A stretch of DNA of 64,000 nucleotides from NCBI RefSeq assembly GCF_016458235.1, contig NZ_JAEMHK010000010.1, positions 141,062-205,061 of the forward strand, given 5' to 3'. Under the pieces are notes generated by a model that saw only the letters and a list, made by a program, of their open reading frames with translations, was not told the DNA's origin and ran no database searches. Both the position numbers and the translations under genes were made by a program. This document shows, piece by piece, positions 52,302 to 60,625 of the stretch. Within the stretch, counting starts at the first letter, position 1. Each line of letters begins with the position of its first letter. The DNA comes from Geomonas propionica (GTDB taxonomy: Bacteria > Desulfobacterota > Desulfuromonadia > Geobacterales > Geobacteraceae).

Positions 52302-52727
52302 TTACAGGAAGGTGGTCCTGGTTCCCTCGGACAGGCGCGAGATCAGGTCCTGGCAGATCTTCTCGCAGTTCTGGCAGCTGGCCCGGCAGATACGGCAGTG
52401 CTGGTGCATCTCGGAATGGACCTCGCACTCCTGCATACAGAGGCGGCAGGCGACGGCGCAGCTCTCGAGTTGGGTCCTGAGCAGTTGGGGGACGGGATCG
52501 GTCTGGCGGGCAAGGATGCGGGCGGTGGTCTGGCAGATGTCGGCGCAGTCGAGGTTGAGACTGATGCACTTGGTGAGGTCCTGCACCATCTGCTCGCCCA
52601 GGCAGGCATCAGCGCAGCTTGTGCAGACGTCGGCGCACTCCACCAGCGAGTTGATGCACTCGGTGATAGCCGTAATGTCCATGGTGAGTTTTCTGGGATG
52701 GGCGGCGAACATCTCGGTTGTTTTCAT
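52302..52727 (-). CDS. Cys-rich four-helix bundle protein (DUF326, Csp-like)
   Basis: A 141-aa cytosolic protein with about 16 Cys in repeating C-x-x-C, C-x-x-x-C spacing (ECADVCTSCADAC, CRLCMQECEVHSEMH, CRICRASCQNCEKIC), the pattern of four-helix copper-storage proteins (Csp) and the DUF326 family. It has no signal peptide, so it resembles cytosolic Csp3. ATG 52727 has AAGGAG six bases upstream. A MerR regulator lies just upstream, fitting metal or thiol-responsive control. Copper binding is inferred. Confidence 0.85.
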   Translation of the reverse strand: MKTTEMFAAHPRKLTMDITAITECINSLVECADVCTSCADACLGEQMVQDLTKCISLNLDCADICQTTARILARQTDPVPQLLRTQLESCAVACRLCMQECEVHSEMHQHCRICRASCQNCEKICQDLISRLSEGTRTTFL

Positions 52728-52773
52728 GTGGTTCTCCTTGGTCAGGTCGAATGGGCCTGCAAACAATCAGCAC

Positions 52774-52801
52774 ATTCTAACTATATGCTTGGAGAATTCA
52801 A
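52774..52801 (-). promoter_or_regulatory. Candidate promoter of the Cys-rich gene
   Basis: On the minus strand TTGAAT (52801-52796) and TAGAAT (52779-52774) have a 16-bp spacer, 47 bp before the ATG. It lies between merR and the Cys-rich gene, a place where MerR proteins usually act, but the spacer is not the long 19-20 bp of MerR promoters. Confidence 0.4.
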
Positions 52802-52817
52802 CGCGGAGCGGGAAGTT

Positions 52818-53366
52818 CTAGCGCGTCCGGGAAGACCGGGCCGGCGCGGCTGCCGCGGACCACTCCCGGATCACCTGCGCCTCCTGCTCGGGAATGCCGA
52901 GGCCGAGCAGGAAGGTGTGGTGCGCCTGGGGGGCCCGCCGCTCGAACTCGGCATGCCAGGTTTCCATGGCTTTGTCGTCCATGCCCGCGGCACGCAGCAT
53001 CGCTACCCAAGTCTCCTTGTCCACGCTCTCGGGGAGCCCCCCCTCCGACTGCACCCGCAGCATCCGGGCCAGCAGGTGCTGCTGGACCTGAAGGGCGCGG
53101 ATCTCTGCGCCGATGGCGGCAAGGCGCTTCCTGAGCACCGATGTTTCCCCTTCCTGCGACTCCAGGACGGCGCGGGTCTCCTCGACGGAGAGCCCCGCCT
53201 TGCGGAAGGAGACGATAGCCGCCAGTCGCTCCAGATCGGTCTCGGAGTAGAGCCGGTAACCTGCCTCGCTGCGCCCGGAGGGTGAGAGTAGTCTCTCCTG
53301 GTCGTAGTAGAGCAGCGTGCTGCGGGACAGGCCGAACTTCCGGGCCAACTGGCTGATGCGGTACAT
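52818..53366 (-). CDS. MerR-family regulator with small effector domain
   Basis: A 182-aa regulator. The winged HTH is RISQLARKFGLSRSTLLYYD and GRSEAGYRLYSETDLERL; a dimerisation helix follows (about 75-110). The C-terminal ~50 residues (WVAMLRAAGMDDKAMETWHAEF to HTFLLGLGIPEQEAQVIREWS) form an effector domain. No Cys for metal binding is present there, so it is unlike the metal-type MerR. The neighbouring 60-aa protein repeats this effector domain. GGAGG precedes the ATG. It likely regulates the local promoter; the ligand is unknown. Confidence 0.88.
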   Translation of the reverse strand: MYRISQLARKFGLSRSTLLYYDQERLLSPSGRSEAGYRLYSETDLERLAAIVSFRKAGLSVEETRAVLESQEGETSVLRKRLAAIGAEIRALQVQQHLLARMLRVQSEGGLPESVDKETWVAMLRAAGMDDKAMETWHAEFERRAPQAHHTFLLGLGIPEQEAQVIREWSAAAAPARSSRTR

Positions 53367-53385
53367 GAAACCTCCTGCGAAGGAA

Positions 53386-53411
53386 GCGGCCCCGGGCCTA
53401 CCCGGGGCCGC
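53386..53411. terminator. Perfect 11-bp hairpin between the 60-aa gene and merR
   Basis: GCGGCCCCGGG (53386-53396) and CCCGGGGCCGC (53401-53411) flank a CCTA loop. It starts five bases after the 60-aa stop and ends 20 bases before the merR ATG. It has no T-run. It may limit readthrough and set a ratio between the two products. Confidence 0.55.
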
Positions 53412-53415
53412 GAGA

Positions 53416-53598
53416 TCAGGCGTGATGCTTGCGGACGGCCGCGATGCGCTCGGCCGGAAGCCCCAGCCATTTCAGGAACTCCTGGTGCCCCTCCGGATTC
53501 TCCCGCTCGAACAGGCGATGCCACTGTTCCATGGCCGCATCGTCCAGCCCTATCGCCCGGAACCGGGCCGTCCACTCCTCAACTGTCACTTTGCTCAT
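53416..53598 (-). CDS. 60-aa free-standing copy of the MerR effector domain
   Basis: A 60-aa protein. It aligns without gaps to the C-terminal 51 residues of the MerR gene next to it at 23 of 51 identical positions (about 45%), sharing W-x-A, RA-x-G, DD-x-AME-x-WH, FER, P, H, FL, LG and P. It has no DNA-binding part. A GGAGCGAC-type site precedes the ATG. It could compete for ligand, heterodimerise with MerR, or be the signal carrier. It is a real small gene because of the conserved copy. Confidence 0.85.
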   Translation of the reverse strand: MSKVTVEEWTARFRAIGLDDAAMEQWHRLFERENPEGHQEFLKWLGLPAERIAAVRKHHA

Positions 53599-53880
53599 AG
53601 TCGTCGCTCCTTTGTGCTGTTTGTGGCGTCATGGCCATGACAGCAGGCATACTAAACCGTGAAGCTGTAGACGGGTCAATAGAAAAACGAAAGATGTTCA
53701 ACGTTCAATGTTCGCGGAACGAGGGACAGGGGACGGAGGGCGGGGGCGCGAGAAAGCGTGGGAGGCTGACGCTTTGCGCGGCGGGCCTCCCTTTTTCCTC
53801 TGCACGCGTTGAATTCCCGGTGCACGCCCCTATAATGAGACCTGGCGTCACGCCGCTCACATCTTTGCCGGGAGGTTTCC

Positions 53881-54762
53881 ATGGAAAGACGGCAGTTTAT
53901 CAAGATACTGGGCATGTCCTCTCTTTTCCTGCATGGCTGGCTGCGCAACCTCTTTGCGGCGCAAGGGCCCGTGGTGGCAGTGGCGCAAGGCACCGACCAT
54001 GCCGCCATCACCCGCAAGGCACTGGCGGCGCTGGGCGGCATGCAGCGCTTCGTGAAACCGGGGCAGACCGTGGTGGTGAAGCCCAATATCGGCTGGGACC
54101 GCACCCCCGAGTATGCAGCCACCACCAATCCGGTCGTGGTGAAGACGTTGGTGGAGGAGTGCCTGAAGGCGGGCGCGAAAAGGGTGAAGGTATTCGACCG
54201 GACCTGCAACGACGCGCGGCGCTGCTACGCCTCCAGCGGCATCGAGTCTGCGCTACACGGCATGAAAGGGGTTGAGGTGAAGCACCTCGAGGAGGAGCGC
54301 TTCAAGAAGGTGGCGTTGAACGGAAAGGTGCTCAAGGAGTGGGAACTCTACGGTGAAGCGCTCTCCGCCGACGTCTACATCAACGTCCCAGTTGCCAAGC
54401 ACCACGGTCTGAGCCGCCTTACCCTCGGCATGAAGAACGTGATGGGGATCATGGGAGGCAACCGCGGCTCCATTCACAAGAACATCGACCAGGCGCTCGC
54501 CGACGTGAACGCCTCCTTCCGTCCTCAACTCACCCTGATCGACGCCACCAGGATCCTCACCGCACACGGCCCCCAAGGCGGGAACCTCGCCGACGTCAAG
54601 GTCCTGAACCAGGTGATCGCCTCCACCGACATCGTCGCCGCCGACGCCTACGCCACCACTCTCTTCGGCCTGAAACCCGCCGATATCGCCGTGACCCGTG
54701 CCGCCTACCAGCGCGGGCTGGGCGAGATGGACCTCGACAAGATGAGGATCGTTCGGGTTTGA
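53881..54762 (+). CDS. Tat-exported DUF362 protein
   Basis: A 293-aa protein with a twin-arginine signal (ERRQFIKILG, then a hydrophobic run to residue ~25). The DUF362 domain shows VVVKPNIGWDRTPEYAATTNP and NVPVAKHHGLSRLTLGMKNVMG. DUF362 proteins often pair with 4Fe-4S ferredoxins but have no known reaction. GGGAGG precedes the ATG. It overlaps the next gene by four bases, so the two form one redox unit. The signal suggests it folds with cofactor before export. Confidence 0.88.
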   Translation: MERRQFIKILGMSSLFLHGWLRNLFAAQGPVVAVAQGTDHAAITRKALAALGGMQRFVKPGQTVVVKPNIGWDRTPEYAATTNPVVVKTLVEECLKAGAKRVKVFDRTCNDARRCYASSGIESALHGMKGVEVKHLEEERFKKVALNGKVLKEWELYGEALSADVYINVPVAKHHGLSRLTLGMKNVMGIMGGNRGSIHKNIDQALADVNASFRPQLTLIDATRILTAHGPQGGNLADVKVLNQVIASTDIVAADAYATTLFGLKPADIAVTRAAYQRGLGEMDLDKMRIVRV

Positions 54763-56345
54763 AAAAGGTCACCTCCTCCCGCATCTCCCAGCTTTTGTTC
54801 CTCGCCCTGTTCCTGGTCCTGTTCCTGATGACCGAGTACCGGGGGAGCGACCGCATCGTGGCGGCGGTGAACGGATTTTTCCGCGCCAACCCGCTCACCG
54901 CCGCCAGCACCATGCTGGCGGCGAGAGAGTACCAGCCGCTACTGTTGCCCGGCCTGCTCGTGCTCGTTGCGGCCCTGTTCCTGGGCCGCTTCTTCTGCGG
55001 CTGGATCTGCCCGCTCGGCACCATCCTCGACCTCGTCACCGGCAGGATCCGCAAGGTCGGCGCCCTCCGCGCCCTCACCGGACGCGCCAAGTACTGGCTA
55101 CTCCTGCCGCTATTGACCGCCTCCCTGCTCGGGGTGAACCTGGCCGGCCTCTTCGACCCCATCGCGCTCCTCCTGCGCGCACTCACCTTCTTCTTCCACC
55201 CCCTGTTCGGCGACACCGTGCGCGGCGGCTGGCGCTCACTGTACGGCGTCATGGGGGAGCGGCGCGACCTGCTCGACCCCGGCTACCGCCTGCTGCGCGA
55301 TTACCTGCTCCCTTTCCGGGAAACCCTCTACCCGCTCGCCTTTCTCTCCGCCTTTCTGTTCATGCTGATCCTGTTCCTGGAACGCTACGAAAGGCGCGCC
55401 TGGTGCCGCCGCCTCTGTCCGCTCGGGACGCTGCTCGGGCTGGTCTCCCGCCTGGGTCCCCTGCACCGCACCCCCGCGAAGCTATGCGCCGACTGCCAGG
55501 CCTGTCGCGAGCACTGCCCCACCTCCTTCGACCGGGATCTGCTGCAAATGGATGAATGCATCCTTTGCCTGGAGTGCTCCCTGCGCTGCCCGTCGCAGCG
55601 GGTTCGCTTCCGGTTTGCCGGGTCGTGCCCACAGGTCGGGCCGGTCATGGAGCGGCGCGTCTTCCTCGGGGGGCTTGTGGGCGGGGTGGTACTGGCCAAG
55701 GGGTTCCGCTTCCGGGAGCCCGCCGCGCAGGCGAAGCTCTTGCGGCCGCCGGGTGTGCGCGACGAGGATGACTTCCTGAAAAAGTGCGTGCGCTGCGGCG
55801 AGTGCATGAAGGTCTGCCTGAGAAGCGCGCTCTATCCCGCCTTCTTCCAGGCCGGGGTAGAAGGGATGTACACGCCGCTACTGGTGCCGCGCCTTGGCTA
55901 TTGCGAGTACAACTGCACCCTCTGCGGCCAGGTCTGTCCCACCGGCGCCATTCCCGATCTCGGCAGGGAAGAGAAGCAGCGCCAGGTGATCGGCAAAGCT
56001 GTCTTCGACAAGAACCACTGCCTCCCCTTCGCCAAGAGGATCGACTGCATCGTCTGCGAGGAGCACTGCCCCATCCCCGGCAAGGCGATCCGCTCCGAGC
56101 GGGTCGAGTTGACCGGCTTCGACGGGGTGAAGAGAGTCGTGCAGCAGCCCTACGTCGTAGATGAGCTCTGCAACGGCTGCGGCATCTGCGAGAACGTCTG
56201 CCCCTTGGAAGGAAAGGCCGCCATCGAAGTGTTCCGGGTGAAAGACCGGACCCCGCTCAAAGAGGTTTCACCCGCCCCCGCTATGCCCGGCGCACCCCCT
56301 CCAGATGCCTCCCCCTACACCGACCCCTACGGTGGCAATTCCTAG
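54759..56345 (+). CDS. NapH/NapG-like fused polyferredoxin membrane protein
   Basis: A 528-aa protein in two halves. Residues 1-215 hold several hydrophobic segments and the FCGWICPLGTILDLV motif, and the two 4Fe-4S motifs CADCQACREHCP and CILCLECSLRCP follow, as in NapH or CcoG. From about residue 297 there is a second Tat-like start (ERRVFLGGLVGG), followed by at least four more cluster motifs (CVRCGECMKVC, CTLCGQVCPTG, CIVCEEHCP, CNGCGICENVCP), as in NapG. It starts with TTG at 54759, overlapping the DUF362 stop. The fusion implies electron transfer from the quinone pool through one polypeptide. No nitrate reductase genes are nearby. Confidence 0.85.
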   Translation: MKKVTSSRISQLLFLALFLVLFLMTEYRGSDRIVAAVNGFFRANPLTAASTMLAAREYQPLLLPGLLVLVAALFLGRFFCGWICPLGTILDLVTGRIRKVGALRALTGRAKYWLLLPLLTASLLGVNLAGLFDPIALLLRALTFFFHPLFGDTVRGGWRSLYGVMGERRDLLDPGYRLLRDYLLPFRETLYPLAFLSAFLFMLILFLERYERRAWCRRLCPLGTLLGLVSRLGPLHRTPAKLCADCQACREHCPTSFDRDLLQMDECILCLECSLRCPSQRVRFRFAGSCPQVGPVMERRVFLGGLVGGVVLAKGFRFREPAAQAKLLRPPGVRDEDDFLKKCVRCGECMKVCLRSALYPAFFQAGVEGMYTPLLVPRLGYCEYNCTLCGQVCPTGAIPDLGREEKQRQVIGKAVFDKNHCLPFAKRIDCIVCEEHCPIPGKAIRSERVELTGFDGVKRVVQQPYVVDELCNGCGICENVCPLEGKAAIEVFRVKDRTPLKEVSPAPAMPGAPPPDASPYTDPYGGNS

Positions 56346-56439
56346 AACTTGTACCGTCATCACTTCCCGCTCTCCCGCTCTCCCGCCCAAGCCCCGCCTT
56401 CGCCCGCCCTTCCTATACCTCCCATCGCAATGTTGCCGC

Positions 56440-56455
56440 TGGTCTAGGAGTTGCA
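56440..56455 (+). promoter_or_regulatory. Sigma-54-like site upstream of the SlyD-like/cowN genes
   Basis: TGGTCTAGGAGTTGCA keeps the GG and GC doublets at proper spacing and the TTGCA -12 element, with three changes in the -24 half. It lies 71 bp before the FKBP start. A nitrogen-linked sigma-54 promoter would suit cowN. Confidence 0.45.
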
Positions 56456-56525
56456 AGCCCGTCCTATGCCCCGTCGGCACCTGCCTGTCGGCGCCGGCAA
56501 AAACAGCAGCTAAGGAGACGCAGCT

Positions 56526-56954
56526 ATGGCGGCAGCCAGCATGGGAGACACCATCACCATCAGCTACATCGGCACCCTGGACGACGGCACCATCTTCCAC
56601 AGCACCGAGGCGGAAGGCCCGCTGACGGTCACTCTGGGGGCGGGGGAACTGTTTCCCGCGCTGGAGAAAGCGATCATCGGCATGCGCCCGGCCGAAACCC
56701 GGAACATCGCCCTGAGTGCCGACGAGGCGTACGGCGCCCGGCTCACCGAGAACGTCATCAAGGTTCCCCGCCGCAGTTTCCCTGCGGAAAAAGAAATCAG
56801 GGCGGGGCAAAAACTGGGCATCGAGTTCGCCGGCGGCACGGCGCGGGTGATGCTGGTGACCGAGGTGAGCGAGGAAGCGGTGACACTGGATGGCAATCAC
56901 CCCTTGGCCGGCTACAACCTCACCTTCGCGCTGCGCCTGGACCTGGTCCGGTAG
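56526..56954 (+). CDS. FKBP-type peptidyl-prolyl isomerase (SlyD-like)
   Basis: A 142-aa enzyme. The FKBP half-sites ([33 protein letters not shown]) surround an insert-in-flap domain with VPRRSFP and [17 protein letters not shown], then [15 protein letters not shown]. Unlike E. coli SlyD it lacks the His/Cys-rich metal tail. AAGGAG precedes the ATG. cowN follows after 19 bases. Confidence 0.9.
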   Translation: MAAASMGDTITISYIGTLDDGTIFHSTEAEGPLTVTLGAGELFPALEKAIIGMRPAETRNIALSADEAYGARLTENVIKVPRRSFPAEKEIRAGQKLGIEFAGGTARVMLVTEVSEEAVTLDGNHPLAGYNLTFALRLDLVR

Positions 56955-56973
56955 CCTACCGAGGAGCGCCGAG

Positions 56974-57279
56974 ATGCAGAAGCAGGACAAACCGGATCGT
57001 TACATTTCCTTTGCGGGGATAGAAGGGTATAAGAACTCCCGAGAGCTGGTCGCACTCTTGCGCCGGCACATCGACGCCCCGGGCAAAAGCAACCCATTCT
57101 GGGAGAAGTTCAAGGAGAAGCTGGCGCGGGTCGGGCAGCCGGACCAAAACGGCGGACGCAGCCTGGACGAGTTGTTCCTGGTGCACTCCTACATCAACGA
57201 CATCCGCGGGCTCTTCGAGGAGTACGATGACGAGGCCGCCCTGGAGCTACTGGAGCAGGTAGAAAGGGAAAGTTGCTGA
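56974..57279 (+). CDS. cowN: N2-fixation-sustaining protein CowN
   Basis: A 101-aa protein matching CowN, which keeps nitrogenase active in the presence of carbon monoxide. The pattern [34 protein letters not shown] and [27 protein letters not shown] (quoted in parts) is characteristic. ATG 56974 has GAGGAG seven bases upstream; a longer frame runs back into the isomerase gene and is rejected. The adjacent SlyD-like gene may aid folding. It suggests the organism fixes nitrogen, though no nif gene is in the window. Confidence 0.92.
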   Translation: MQKQDKPDRYISFAGIEGYKNSRELVALLRRHIDAPGKSNPFWEKFKEKLARVGQPDQNGGRSLDELFLVHSYINDIRGLFEEYDDEAALELLEQVERESC

Positions 57280-57296
57280 AGTATGGCGCGGCACCC

Positions 57297-57365
57297 CTGC
57301 AGCTGCTCGGACTGCGAGGAGAGCTCTTCGGCGGTGGCCGACATCTGCTCGCTTGCCGAGGCGTT
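57297..57365 (-). pseudogene. Remnant of an MCP C-terminal tail
   Basis: On the minus strand, in a frame different from the intact MCP, this stretch encodes NASASEQMSATAEELSSQSE, the typical C-terminal signalling-helix end of a methyl-accepting chemotaxis protein. Sequence on both sides does not continue it. The intact MCP has its own proper end at 57409. So this is a vestige of a second MCP gene, lost by deletion or recombination. Confidence 0.72.
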
Positions 57366-57408
57366 TCCGCCCCGCTCCCCTGCCTGCAATCTTTTTGTCG
57401 GCCTGCAC

Positions 57409-59016
57409 CTATACCTGGAAATGCTCCACCATCTGCTGCAACTGTTCCGCATTCCGGTAAAGTTCGCGCGCAGCAACGGCCGACTCGTTGGCGCCTGAAG
57501 CCGTCTGCTGCACGATCAGGGTGATCTGCTGCATGCTGCCGGAAATCTCCCCGGTCGTCGCGGTCTGCTCCTCGGCCGCCGTCGCCACCTGGTTCACCTG
57601 CATGGCCACGTCATGCACCTGGTCCAGTATCGCGCGCAGGGCGTCACCCGATTTGGCTGCCTCCGCCGTCCCCGCCGTCACCTGCTCGACCCCCTGTTCC
57701 ATCACCGCGACCGCGCCCCGCGTTTCTCTCTGGATGGCCTTGATCATGTCATCAATCTCGCGGGTGGCACGGCTGGTCCGTTCCGCCAGGGCCCGCACTT
57801 CGTCGGCGACCACGGCAAATCCTCTGCCCTGTTCGCCGGCACGGGCCGCTTCGATAGCGGCATTCAGCGCAAGCAGGTTGGTTTGGTCGGCAATTTCATC
57901 GATGGTGACGATGATGGCGCCGATCTGGTCGGAACGCTCCCCAAGACTCGCCACCGCCTGGGCCGATTCCTGAACCTTCGTCGCGATGTCCGCCATGGCC
58001 GACACGGTCCGATCCACCACCTGGGCGCCTTCCTGGGCAGTGGCGCTGGCGAGATTGGCGCCTTCGGACGCCTTCAGGCAGTTGCTGGCGATGTCCCCGG
58101 AGGTAGCGGACATCTCCTCACCCGCGGTGGCTACCGTCGTCGATTGCTGCGCCACCTGCTCCGCAGCCGCGGCTATTTTTTCCGCACCGGCACTGAGCCG
58201 TCCCGACTCTGCCACCACCTGCTGCGAATTCGCGGCTATTTGCCGCACCATGCCTTGCAGCTCCTGCACGAACTCGTTGAAATCGCCGGCGGTTTGCGCG
58301 AGTTCGTCCCGACTGTTGATAGTGGCCCGACAGGTGAGGTCCCCGGCGCTCACCGAGGTGAGCAGCGCACGGATGGCATTGACCGAAGCCATGATCGCCC
58401 TAAGCAGCACGAGGCCCAGAGCTCCCTGCAGCAGGGCACCCGCGATACCGATGCCGACCGCCAGCGCCAGCGCCTTTTTGCGCTGGGCGTCGAAATCCTT
58501 GTCAGCCTGGCGCATCTCCTTGACCAGGGAGTCGGTCACCTGGTCCATCGCCTTCTCGATCTTGTCCAAGTGGGCGTCGATCTGGTTGTCCAGATCTTTT
58601 ACCTCCTTGGTGTTGCCGCGCCCGGCCTTCAGTGCCGGCAGCATCTGTTCCTCGAAGGTCCGGATCACGCTGGTCGTGGCGACCTCTACTTCCGCCGCCA
58701 GCTTCTTTTCCTCCGTGGTATCGGCGTTCGCCACGGCGTCCCGTAGCGACTTGAGCACCTCCGCCTTCTTGGCCTGCCAATTCTTCGATGTCTGCTCCAG
58801 ATCCCCGTTGATCTCGGCATCGGCTATGATCCGGTACAGCGCGACCCCCCCCATGGAGGCCTCTTTGGCGAGGACCGCCGCGTCGGAGCGCTGCGCGCTT
58901 TCGTCCTGCATGGTCCCGAGCATGGCGATGGTACGGAATTCCAAGGTAACGATGACGGCGATGGTGATCAGCATTACCACCAAGTTGACGATCATCTTGG
59001 CCCGTATGGTAGACAT
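57409..59016 (-). CDS. Methyl-accepting chemotaxis protein
   Basis: A 535-aa chemoreceptor. It has an N-terminal membrane anchor (residues 9-28), a periplasmic four-helix sensor of about 160 residues, a second membrane helix near 188-208, a HAMP domain and a signalling domain. The hairpin tip is [25 protein letters not shown] with [21 protein letters not shown]. The ATG has AAAGGAG upstream. There is no CheB/CheR-tethering pentapeptide. Ligand unknown; it is divergent from the iron alcohol dehydrogenase. Confidence 0.92.
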   Translation of the reverse strand: MSTIRAKMIVNLVVMLITIAVIVTLEFRTIAMLGTMQDESAQRSDAAVLAKEASMGGVALYRIIADAEINGDLEQTSKNWQAKKAEVLKSLRDAVANADTTEEKKLAAEVEVATTSVIRTFEEQMLPALKAGRGNTKEVKDLDNQIDAHLDKIEKAMDQVTDSLVKEMRQADKDFDAQRKKALALAVGIGIAGALLQGALGLVLLRAIMASVNAIRALLTSVSAGDLTCRATINSRDELAQTAGDFNEFVQELQGMVRQIAANSQQVVAESGRLSAGAEKIAAAAEQVAQQSTTVATAGEEMSATSGDIASNCLKASEGANLASATAQEGAQVVDRTVSAMADIATKVQESAQAVASLGERSDQIGAIIVTIDEIADQTNLLALNAAIEAARAGEQGRGFAVVADEVRALAERTSRATREIDDMIKAIQRETRGAVAVMEQGVEQVTAGTAEAAKSGDALRAILDQVHDVAMQVNQVATAAEEQTATTGEISGSMQQITLIVQQTASGANESAVAARELYRNAEQLQQMVEHFQV

Positions 59017-59303
59017 GCGCTTCTCCTTTGGCTCTTATGAAAAACCTTGTTCCAGCTGAGCTATTCGGAAGCGGGCCGCTTTTCATGAATGAGAATAAAC
59101 GAACCCGCGTCTTCCGTTCTCCCTACGACAGAAGCTATTGCTGTCACAGAGCCTCACAGGGTCGCCCCAATAATGGGAGTTCTCGCGCAACAGTCTCTGC
59201 ACAGTTTTTTACTGTCTCCATTCCGCACTCACTGTAAGTCGTACCGCAGCTGCCGACGTTCCGACTCAGAGCTCGAAGATTTCCACCGACGTCAAATTTG
59301 TCA

Positions 59304-59330
59304 TAAAGTTTTTGCGCCACCGGTCGATTA
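59304..59330 (+). promoter_or_regulatory. Sigma-28-like promoter
   Basis: TAAAGTTT (59304-59311), 11 bases, then GTCGATTA (59323-59330) fit the flagellar sigma-28 pattern TAAAGTTT-N11-GCCGATAA with two mismatches in the second box. It points toward the small ORF and the alcohol dehydrogenase, not toward the chemoreceptor, so its biological target is uncertain. Confidence 0.5.
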
Positions 59331-59358
59331 AAGTGCACTAAACAAGAGGTGCTTAACC

Positions 59359-59430
59359 ATGGCAATAACGTACAAATACTGCTACACTACGTGGGTTGCC
59401 GGTAGGTTTTGCTGTCCTTGCAGTCTGTGA
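59359..59430 (+). CDS. Possible 23-aa Cys-rich leader peptide
   Basis: An ATG with GAGGTG seven bases upstream opens 23 codons (MAITYKYCYTTWVAGRFCCP and three more residues), ending 34 bases before the alcohol dehydrogenase ATG. It is just after the sigma-28-like site. The size makes chance likely; a leader-peptide role is possible. Confidence 0.25.
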   Translation: MAITYKYCYTTWVAGRFCCPCSL

Positions 59431-59464
59431 TTGACGGGTGATTGTTCGATCAGGGAGATGGGAG

Positions 59465-60625
59465 ATGGCGGAAGGTCTGCAGCTTAGAAAATTTCTTGCT
59501 CCCGAGTTCATCTTCGGAGCTGGAGCGCGTGAGTTGGCCGGGCGCTACGCCAAGAACCTCGGCGGGCGCAAGGTCCTGGTGGTGTCGGACCCGGGTGTGG
59601 TCAAGGCGGGGTGGACCAAGGACGTCACCGACAGCCTGGATGCTGCCGGCGTCTCCTGGGTCCTCTTCACCGCCCTGACCCCCAACCCCAAGGCCGACGA
59701 GGTCATGGCCGGCGTCGCGCTGTACCAGGCGGAGCACTGCGACGCGCTGGTGGCAGTCGGGGGCGGCAGTCCCATCGACTGCGCCAAGGGTATCGGCATC
59801 GTCACCTCCAACCACAAGCACATCCTCGAGTTCGAGGGGGTCGACATGGTCAAGGCCCCCATGCCCCCCCTGATCTGCATCCCGACCACCGGCGGCACCT
59901 CCGCCGACGTCTCCCAGTTCACCATCATCAGCAATCCGCGCGAGCGGGTTAAGATCGCCATCATCAGCAAGTCCGTGGTGCCGGACATAGCGCTCATCGA
60001 CCCGGTCACCCTGATCACCATGGATCCCTATCTCACCGCCTGCACCGGGTTGGACGCCATGACCCACGCCATCGAGGCCTTCGTCTCCACCGCCAGTTCC
60101 ACCATGACGGACCTGCACGCCCTGGAGGCCCTGAGGCTTTTGTCGGCGAACCTGGTGCCGAGCATCCGGGAGTTGGACAACGAGGAGCTGCGCGGCAACG
60201 TGATGATGGGGAGCCTGCAGGCCGGTCTCGCCTTCTCCAACGCCATCCTCGGCGCCAACCACGCCATGGCCCACAGCCTGGGGGGCGCGCTGGACCTGGC
60301 CCACGGCGAGTGCAACGCCATCCTCCTCGATCACGTCATCGAATTCAATTTCGACGCGACCCCGGAGCGTTTCGAGCGGATCGCCCAGGCCTTAGGGCTC
60401 GACCTGCGCGGCCTGACCCAACCCGAAAAGAAGAAACGCCTCCTGGAACACGTCCGCAATCTGAAAGCCGAAGCCGGTGTGGGACGCACCCTGGCCGAGG
60501 TCGGGGTGGGGCGCGACGACCTGACGCTCTTCTCCAAGCACGCCCTGAAAGACCCCTGCATGGCCACCAACCCGCGCCGCGCCTCCAAGAGGGACATAGA
60601 GGTTGTCTATGAAGAATCCCTCTGA
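59465..60625 (+). CDS. Iron-containing alcohol dehydrogenase
   Basis: A 386-aa group III (Fe-type) alcohol dehydrogenase. The NAD-binding GGGSPIDCAKGI motif and the metal site (ANHAMAHSLGG and LAHGECNA, each with His) are present. ATG 59465 has GGGAG seven bases upstream, with an earlier GTG/ATG option at 59438. It overlaps the hybrid kinase by 17 bases, implying co-regulation. Substrate could be an alcohol or aldehyde; the family does not settle it. Confidence 0.92.
   Translation: MAEGLQLRKFLAPEFIFGAGARELAGRYAKNLGGRKVLVVSDPGVVKAGWTKDVTDSLDAAGVSWVLFTALTPNPKADEVMAGVALYQAEHCDALVAVGGGSPIDCAKGIGIVTSNHKHILEFEGVDMVKAPMPPLICIPTTGGTSADVSQFTIISNPRERVKIAIISKSVVPDIALIDPVTLITMDPYLTACTGLDAMTHAIEAFVSTASSTMTDLHALEALRLLSANLVPSIRELDNEELRGNVMMGSLQAGLAFSNAILGANHAMAHSLGGALDLAHGECNAILLDHVIEFNFDATPERFERIAQALGLDLRGLTQPEKKKRLLEHVRNLKAEAGVGRTLAEVGVGRDDLTLFSKHALKDPCMATNPRRASKRDIEVVYEESL

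Larger units (their letters stand above)
59017..59464. other. Divergent intergenic region
   Basis: About 450 bases between the MCP and the alcohol dehydrogenase, AT-richer than its surroundings. It contains the sigma-28-like site at 59304 and a possible 23-codon ORF at 59359. No tRNA, hairpin with T-run or second protein gene was recognised. No good promoter for the MCP (minus strand) was found by eye. Confidence 0.6.

Noticed and set aside
53631..54275. Plus-strand ORF starting before the DUF362 gene
   Set aside because: Out of frame with the well-supported DUF362 gene and has no conserved sequence.
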